DNA from: an uncultured Paracoccaceae bacterium
GTDB taxonomy: Bacteria; Pseudomonadota; Alphaproteobacteria; Rhodobacterales; Rhodobacteraceae
DNA: 9,348 bases
Reading direction: 5' to 3'
Assembly (NCBI GenBank): GCA_937907485.1
Contig: CALESR010000329.1
Coordinates: forward strand, 1-9,348
Below the pieces are notes generated by a model. It was not told where the DNA came from. It was given only the letters and a program-made list of their open reading frames with translations, and did not search any database. Both the position numbers and the translations under genes were made by a program. Below are positions 5,098 to 9,348 of this stretch, in pieces. Each line of letters opens with the position of its first letter. Position 1 is the first letter of the stretch.

Positions 5098-7785
5098 ATG
5101 TCCGCCACCCAAGACGCCCGCTATCAGCCCTCACAGATCGAGCCCCGCTGGCAGGCCGCCTGGGACGCCGCCAGCTGCTTTGCCGCGCGGGCGGATGCGA
5201 CCCGGCCAAAGTATTATGTGCTGGAGATGTTCCCCTATCCGTCAGGGCGCATCCACATCGGCCATGTGCGCAACTATACGATGGGCGACGTGGTGGCGCG
5301 CTATAAACGCGCGCAGGGGTTTTCTGTGCTGCATCCGATGGGCTGGGACGCCTTTGGCATGCCCGCCGAAAACGCCGCGATGGCCGAGGGCGGGCATCCG
5401 GCGACCTGGACCTATAACAACATCGCGGTGATGAAGGGGCAGATGAAGCCGCTGGGCCTGTCGATCGACTGGTCGCGCGAAGTGGCGACCTGCGATCCGG
5501 AGTATTATGGCCAGCAACAGGCGCTGTTTCTGGACATGCTGGAGGCCGGACTGGTCTACCGCAAGGCCGGGATCGTCAACTGGGATCCGGTGGACATGAC
5601 CGTTCTGGCCAACGAGCAGGTGATCGACGGCAAGGGCTGGCGGTCCGGCGCGGATGTGGAGCGGCGGGAAAAGGAACAGTGGTTCTTCAAGATCAGCGAC
5701 TATACCGCCGAATTGCTGGCGGCGCTGGACGGGCTGAAAGACTGGCCCAACAAGGTCAAGCTGCAACAGCGCAACTGGATCGGTTACAGCGAGGGTCTGC
5801 GCTTCAGCTTTGATCTGACCGAAGCCGCGCATGGCCATTCCGGGATAGAGGTGTTCACCACCCGCCCCGACACGCTGCTGGGTGCCAGTTTCGTCGGCAT
5901 CGCCCCCGATCACCCGATCGCCAAGGCGCTGGAAGCGCATAACCCCGCCGTCGCCGCCTTCAGCGCCGAGGCCCGCAAGGGGGCCGCGACCGAAGAAGCG
6001 ATGGCCACCGGCGAAAAGTTGGGCTTTGACACCGGCTTGCGCGTGCGCCATCCGCTGCACCCCGATTGGCTGCTGCCGGTCTGGATCGCCAATTTCATCA
6101 AGATGGACTATGGCTCGGGCGCGGTCTTTGGTTGCCCGGCGCATGACCAGCGCGATTTCGACTTTGCGACCAAATACGCGCTGCCGATCATCCCGGTCTT
6201 TGTCGCCGCCGGCACCGACGAGGCCCCACTGACCGAGGCCTTTGTGCCCGATGAGTCGGATGTCGTGCACTATTTGCGGCCTATCGCGGGCGAGGCCGCG
6301 CAGACCTCGGCGCAGGCCGTGGAGGCCGCCATCGCGCTGTGCGAATCGCGCGGTATCGGCAAGGGCGCCATCGTCTACAAATTGCGCGACTGGGGGTTCA
6401 GCCGCCAGCGGTATTGGGGCTGCCCGATCCCGATGCTGTATTGCGACGCCTGCGGTCTGGTGCCTGAAGACAAGGCCAACCTGCCGGTCAGGCTGCCTGA
6501 GGACGTCACCTTTGACGCGCCCGGCAACCCGCTGGACCGACACCCCACATGGCGCAACTGCACCTGCCCCAAATGCGGCGGCGCGGCGCTGCGGGAAACC
6601 GACACGATGGATACGTTCGTCGATTCGTCGTGGTATTTCGCCCGCTTCACCGCGCCCCACGCCAGCACGCCGACCGATTTGGCCGAGGCTGACTATTGGA
6701 TGAACGTCGATCAATACATCGGCGGCATCGAGCATGCGATCCTGCACCTGCTGTATTCGCGCTTCTTCGCCCGCGCGATGCACAAGACCGGGCACCTGCC
6801 GGCAAAAAGCATCGAGCCCTTCAACGCCCTGTTCACGCAAGGCATGGTGACGCATGAGGTCTACTACACGCGGAGAAAATTTGATCGAGCGAGCACGGAC
6901 GGCGACAAAGAAATTCAAGTCCATGTGACCCAAGGCGTCTTCCATTTTCCGGAAGACGTAGTCGCTGGCGACTACCAAGGCACGCGTGTCGGTGTGCTGA
7001 AAGCCGACTTCGACTCGTCACTATCGTTCGCACAAAACTACGAACGCGTTAAAGACGACCACGAAAAAGCAGTGGTGATCGTATCTTCAGTTAAGATGTC
7101 GAAATCCAAGCGCAACGTGGTCGATCCCGTCGCCATCATCGAGCAGTTCGGCGCCGATACCGCGCGCTGGTTCGTGATGAGCGACTCGCCGCCTGAGCGT
7201 GACGTGGAATGGACCGCCTCGGGCGCCGAGGCGACGCATAAACATCTGGGCCGGGTCTGGATGCTGTGCGACCGCATCGCCGCGCTGCCCGCCGATCAGC
7301 CGGGCGAGGGCGACGTGGACCTCATGCGGGCCATGCACCGGGCGATTGCCGATGTGACGCAGACCATCGAGGGCTTTGCCTTCAACAAGGCCATCGCGAA
7401 ACTCTACGAATTCACCAACACCCTCGGCCGCACCAAGGCCTCGGGCGCGGCGCAGAAACTGGCGATGCGGGTGCTGGCGCAGCTGATGGCGCCGATGGTG
7501 CCGCATCTGGCCGAGGATATCTGGCACCATCAGGGCGGCGCCGGTCTGGTGACGCTGGCGCCTTGGCCAAAGGCCGATCCGGCGATGCTGGTCGAGGATA
7601 CGGTGACGCTGGCGGTGCAGTTCAACGGCAAGCGGCGCACGGAAATCACCGTTCCGTCCGGTTCCAGCAACGCCGAGGTTGAAAAAGCCGCGCTGGCAGA
7701 CGAAGCTGTGATCCGGGGCTTGGCCGGTGCCACGCCCAAGAAGATCATCGTCGTGCCGGGGCGGATCGTGAATGTGGTTGTCTGA
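5098..7785 (+). CDS. leuS: Leucyl-tRNA synthetase with enlarged leucine-specific domain
   Basis: The product is 895 residues, longer than the roughly 850 I expect for relatives. It charges tRNA-Leu with leucine using ATP, in the cytoplasm. Class I signatures are visible: HIGH at 53-56 and KMSKS at 666-670 (KMSKSKRNVVDP). The CP1 editing domain carries the threonine-rich TTRPDT at about 254-259 and MDYGSGAVFGCPAHDQRD at 336-353, so it should hydrolyse mischarged tRNA. A zinc module is formed by Cys449/Cys452 and Cys488/Cys490/Cys493, followed by ETDTMDTFVDSSWY. The C-terminal anticodon-binding and tRNA-contact domains are present, ending in KKIIVVPGRIVNVVV. Residues 591-665, just before KMSKS, have lower GC and atypical codons (see separate entry). 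The gene overlaps lptE by 14 bp. Its own transcription signal is unclear because a terminator-like hairpin precedes it. Confidence 0.98.
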   Translation: MSATQDARYQPSQIEPRWQAAWDAASCFAARADATRPKYYVLEMFPYPSGRIHIGHVRNYTMGDVVARYKRAQGFSVLHPMGWDAFGMPAENAAMAEGGHPATWTYNNIAVMKGQMKPLGLSIDWSREVATCDPEYYGQQQALFLDMLEAGLVYRKAGIVNWDPVDMTVLANEQVIDGKGWRSGADVERREKEQWFFKISDYTAELLAALDGLKDWPNKVKLQQRNWIGYSEGLRFSFDLTEAAHGHSGIEVFTTRPDTLLGASFVGIAPDHPIAKALEAHNPAVAAFSAEARKGAATEEAMATGEKLGFDTGLRVRHPLHPDWLLPVWIANFIKMDYGSGAVFGCPAHDQRDFDFATKYALPIIPVFVAAGTDEAPLTEAFVPDESDVVHYLRPIAGEAAQTSAQAVEAAIALCESRGIGKGAIVYKLRDWGFSRQRYWGCPIPMLYCDACGLVPEDKANLPVRLPEDVTFDAPGNPLDRHPTWRNCTCPKCGGAALRETDTMDTFVDSSWYFARFTAPHASTPTDLAEADYWMNVDQYIGGIEHAILHLLYSRFFARAMHKTGHLPAKSIEPFNALFTQGMVTHEVYYTRRKFDRASTDGDKEIQVHVTQGVFHFPEDVVAGDYQGTRVGVLKADFDSSLSFAQNYERVKDDHEKAVVIVSSVKMSKSKRNVVDPVAIIEQFGADTARWFVMSDSPPERDVEWTASGAEATHKHLGRVWMLCDRIAALPADQPGEGDVDLMRAMHRAIADVTQTIEGFAFNKAIAKLYEFTNTLGRTKASGAAQKLAMRVLAQLMAPMVPHLAEDIWHHQGGAGLVTLAPWPKADPAMLVEDTVTLAVQFNGKRRTEITVPSGSSNAEVEKAALADEAVIRGLAGATPKKIIVVPGRIVNVVV
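6868..7092 (+). other. Compositionally atypical segment of leuS: enlarged leucine-specific domain
   Basis: These 75 codons lie between GMVTHEVY and KMSKS, the place of the leucine-specific domain in bacterial LeuRS. By my count G+C is 94 of 180 (52%) in 6901-7080, against 65-68% in sampled flanking lines. The codons include AGA, CGA, CTA, GTA, GCA, TCA, TCT, GTT and ATT, and GAA rather than GAG, most of them scarce in the rest of the gene. The reading frame is unbroken. Recognisable domain remnants are FHFPEDVV near the middle and IVSSVKMSKS at the end. The stretch between them, about residues 633-660, is highly charged and appears to be extra compared with the alphaproteobacterial LeuRS sequences I remember. 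Confidence 0.75.
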
Positions 7786-8260
7786 TCGACGCGGAGTTCT
7801 GACCGGGCTGGCCGCGCTGGCGCTGGCGGGCTGCGGCCTGCGGCCCGTCTATGGCGGCGGCGGCGCAGGCCGGGCGCTGCGCGGCGCCATTCGCGCCGAC
7901 GACCCGGTCAGCCGCGCCGATTTCCACTTTGTCGCCGCTCTTGAGGAGTTGCTGGGCCGACCGGAAGGCGCGCGCTTTGCCCTCGCCTATACGATTGCCA
8001 CGCGAGAGGTCGGCGGGGGCGCCCTGCAGAATTTTGGCGCCACGCGGATGCAGGTCTTCGGCACGCTCGATTTCACCCTGACCGAGGGCGACGCGACGGT
8101 CGCAGAGGGCGAGATCACCAGCGAGGTGGCCTATTCGACCACCGGCACGCAATTGGCCACCCTGACCGCGGCCGAGGACGCCCGCCTGCGGCTGATGCGT
8201 ATCCTCGCCGAGGGACTGGTGACGCGGCTTTATACCGAACCGGGCCTGCAAGCGGCATGA
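7772..8260 (+). CDS. lptE: LPS-assembly lipoprotein LptE
   Basis: The product is 162 residues. The signal peptide ends in the lipobox LALAGC with Cys21, followed by GLRPVYGGGG, the family's usual G-[LF]-[RT]-P-[VA]-Y start. LptE is the outer-membrane lipoprotein that plugs the LptD barrel and helps deliver LPS to the outer leaflet. The visible domain has strands such as RFALAYTIATREVGG, RMQVFGTLDFTLTEGDATV and EITSEVAYSTTGTQLATLTAAEDA, typical of the LptE alpha/beta sandwich. The n-region contains SDRRGVL, which resembles a twin-arginine motif. The start at 7772 overlaps the leuS end by 14 bp, and the stop overlaps holA as ATGA. This matches the conserved leuS-lptE-holA order, and translational coupling is likely. 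Confidence 0.9.
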   Translation: MWLSDRRGVLTGLAALALAGCGLRPVYGGGGAGRALRGAIRADDPVSRADFHFVAALEELLGRPEGARFALAYTIATREVGGGALQNFGATRMQVFGTLDFTLTEGDATVAEGEITSEVAYSTTGTQLATLTAAEDARLRLMRILAEGLVTRLYTEPGLQAA

Positions 8261-9282
8261 AACTGACGCCCCGCGATGCCGCCGGGTTCCTCAAACGGCC
8301 AGACCCGAGATGCCCCGGCCTGCTGATCTTTGGCGAGGACCCGATGCGGGTGGCCGAACGGCGGGTCAAGCTGATCCTCGGTCATATCGGCCCGCAGGGC
8401 GACGCGGAAATGCGGCTGACGCGCATTCCCGGCAGTGACCTGCGCCGCGATCCCGCCGCTGTCGGCGCGGCGATCAAGGCACAGGGCTTTTTCCCCGGTC
8501 CGCGCGCCGTGCTGATCGACGAAGCCAGCGACACCGCAACCGAGGCGCTGGCCAATGCGCTGGCCGACTGGGCGCCGGGCGATGCGCTGCTGGTGGTCAC
8601 CGCAGGTGGGCTGGCGGCGGGGTCAAAGCTGCGCAAGCTGTTCGAGGGCGACAAGCGGGCGATGGCGCTGGCGGTCTATGACAACCCGCCCGACCGCGCC
8701 GAGATCGAGGAGATGCTGCGCGCTGAAGGCCTGAGCACCCTGCCGCCCGAATCGCTGCGCGATCTGGGCGCCTTGGCGCAGACCATCGAACCGGGCGATT
8801 TCCGCCAGACCCTGACGCGCATCGCTCTCTACAAACTGGGCGATCCGACCCCCCTGAGCCCCGCCGAAATCGCCGCGCTGGCACCGCAAAGCAGCGAGGC
8901 GGATGTCGACGACGCGCTGGCCGCGCTGGCCGAGGGGCGGGTGGGCGATCTGGCGCCGATCCTGTCACGGCTGGCGGCGCAGGGCGTGCAGCCGGTCACG
9001 GTGTTCATTCAGGCAACCCGGCATTTTCGCACCCTGCACGCGCTGGTATCGGCGCCCGGTGGCCCCGGCCAAGGTATCGAGACGCTGCGACCGCCGATCT
9101 ATGGCCCGCGCCGCGACCGGATGCTGCGGCAGGCGCAGGGCTGGAGCCTCGAGCGGATCGAGGAGGCGCTGCGCGACCTGACGGCCACCGATCTGATGCT
9201 GCGCTCGTCAACCCGCGCGCCCACCCGTGCGCTGGCCGAACGCGCGCTGATCCGGCTGGCGCGGCTGGCGGGGCGGCGGTAG
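8257..9282 (+). CDS. holA: DNA polymerase III subunit delta
   Basis: The product is 341 residues, the family's normal length. HolA is the wrench of the clamp loader: it binds the beta sliding clamp, opens it and loads it on primed DNA. The N-terminal domain shows CPGLLIFGEDPMRVAERRV followed by a QGFFPGPRAVLIDEAS segment, where the clamp-contact residues lie. The middle shows DALLVVTAGGLAAGSKLRKL and the lid-like ALAQTIEPGDFRQTLTRIALY. The C-terminal collar domain has VFIQATRHFRTLHALV, RRDRMLRQAQGWSLERIEEA and LRSSTRAPTRALAERALIRL. It starts inside the last codon of lptE (ATGA overlap), so its translation is probably coupled to lptE. A GC-rich hairpin starts at its stop codon. Confidence 0.95.
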   Translation: MKLTPRDAAGFLKRPDPRCPGLLIFGEDPMRVAERRVKLILGHIGPQGDAEMRLTRIPGSDLRRDPAAVGAAIKAQGFFPGPRAVLIDEASDTATEALANALADWAPGDALLVVTAGGLAAGSKLRKLFEGDKRAMALAVYDNPPDRAEIEEMLRAEGLSTLPPESLRDLGALAQTIEPGDFRQTLTRIALYKLGDPTPLSPAEIAALAPQSSEADVDDALAALAEGRVGDLAPILSRLAAQGVQPVTVFIQATRHFRTLHALVSAPGGPGQGIETLRPPIYGPRRDRMLRQAQGWSLERIEEALRDLTATDLMLRSSTRAPTRALAERALIRLARLAGRR

Positions 9283-9300
9283 GGGGGCATTCTGCCCCCC
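9282..9300 (+). terminator. GC-rich hairpin at the end of holA
   Basis: GGGGGGCA / TGCCCCCC form an 8-bp perfect stem with the three-base loop TTC, beginning at the last base of the holA stop codon. There is no T-run directly behind, so it may act as an mRNA-stabilising or weak termination hairpin. A second hairpin, GGCC-TGAC-GGCC (9303-9314), follows at once. Confidence 0.6.
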
Positions 9301-9348
9301 TCGGCCTGACGGCCTCACCCCCCTGAGGATATTTGAAGAGCAAAGAGG
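9282..9348. repeat. Probable dispersed Rhodobacterales 3' motif (G-run hairpin, CCCCCC, GAGGATATTT)
   Basis: The stretch after holA is modular: a G-run hairpin, a GGCC hairpin, CCCCCC (9318-9323), then TGAGGATATTTGAAGAGCAA. From memory, this combination with small variations recurs after many stop codons in Rhodobacterales genomes. Only one copy lies in this window, so the repeat status rests on recollection and not on the sequence shown. The C-run at 9318-9323 could also compete for pairing with the G-run at 9282-9287. Confidence 0.45.

Noticed and set aside
5242..6978. 578-residue open frame on the minus strand opposite leuS
   Set aside because: It is antisense to unquestionable leuS sequence, has no recognisable domain and is rich in His/Arg/Gly/Gln as expected from complementing GC-rich codons. 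Long antisense open frames are usual at this GC content.
6868..7092. Intein or mobile-element insertion in leuS
   Set aside because: At about 75 codons it is too short for an intein. It has no splice-site Cys/Ser start or His-Asn end, no terminal inverted repeats and no obvious target duplication. Recognisable leucine-specific-domain remnants argue for a domain variant instead.

Overview
The window looks like chromosomal DNA of a GC-rich alphaproteobacterium, most likely of the Rhodobacteraceae. The evidence is the high GC of the coding regions, two porins of the Rhodobacter type, a DUF3576 lipoprotein followed by leuS, lptE and holA, and a closing 3' motif (a G/C-run hairpin, then CCCCCC and GAGGATATTT) that I recognise from Rhodobacterales intergenic DNA. 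No tRNA, rRNA, CRISPR array, insertion sequence or phage gene was seen. Most of the window is ordinary core genome.

Layout. Left part: the 3' end of a YgjP/SprT-like zinc metalloprotease-fold gene (+), then a GntR/FCD regulator (+) with a perfect 10-bp palindrome just before its start. The regulator's 3' end overlaps, convergently, a YggS-type PLP-binding protein (-), and behind that lies a small secreted protein with porin-like strands (-). Middle: two tandem porin paralogues (-). Each ends in the same 12-bp terminator stem, and they share a 245-bp block of complete nucleotide identity. A divergent intergenic region of about 300 bp follows. Right part: DUF3576 lipoprotein (+), an intrinsic terminator, then the overlapping trio leuS, lptE and holA (+), ending in a GC-rich hairpin motif at the window edge.

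How the genes work together. The right-hand genes are housekeeping: leucyl-tRNA synthesis, LPS export to the outer membrane (LptE) and the replication clamp loader (HolA). leuS/lptE overlap by 14 bp and lptE/holA by 4 bp, so they are probably co-transcribed and translationally coupled. The porins, LptE, the DUF3576 lipoprotein and the small porin-like protein all have export signals and concern the cell envelope.

The two most notable anomalies are these. First, leuS carries a long stretch of lower GC and foreign-looking codons (about 6868-7092) exactly where the leucine-specific domain sits before KMSKS, enlarging that domain. Second, the 245 bp of perfect identity between otherwise diverged porins begins at the signal-peptide cleavage site and points to gene conversion. 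I did not find a clearly new multi-gene system.
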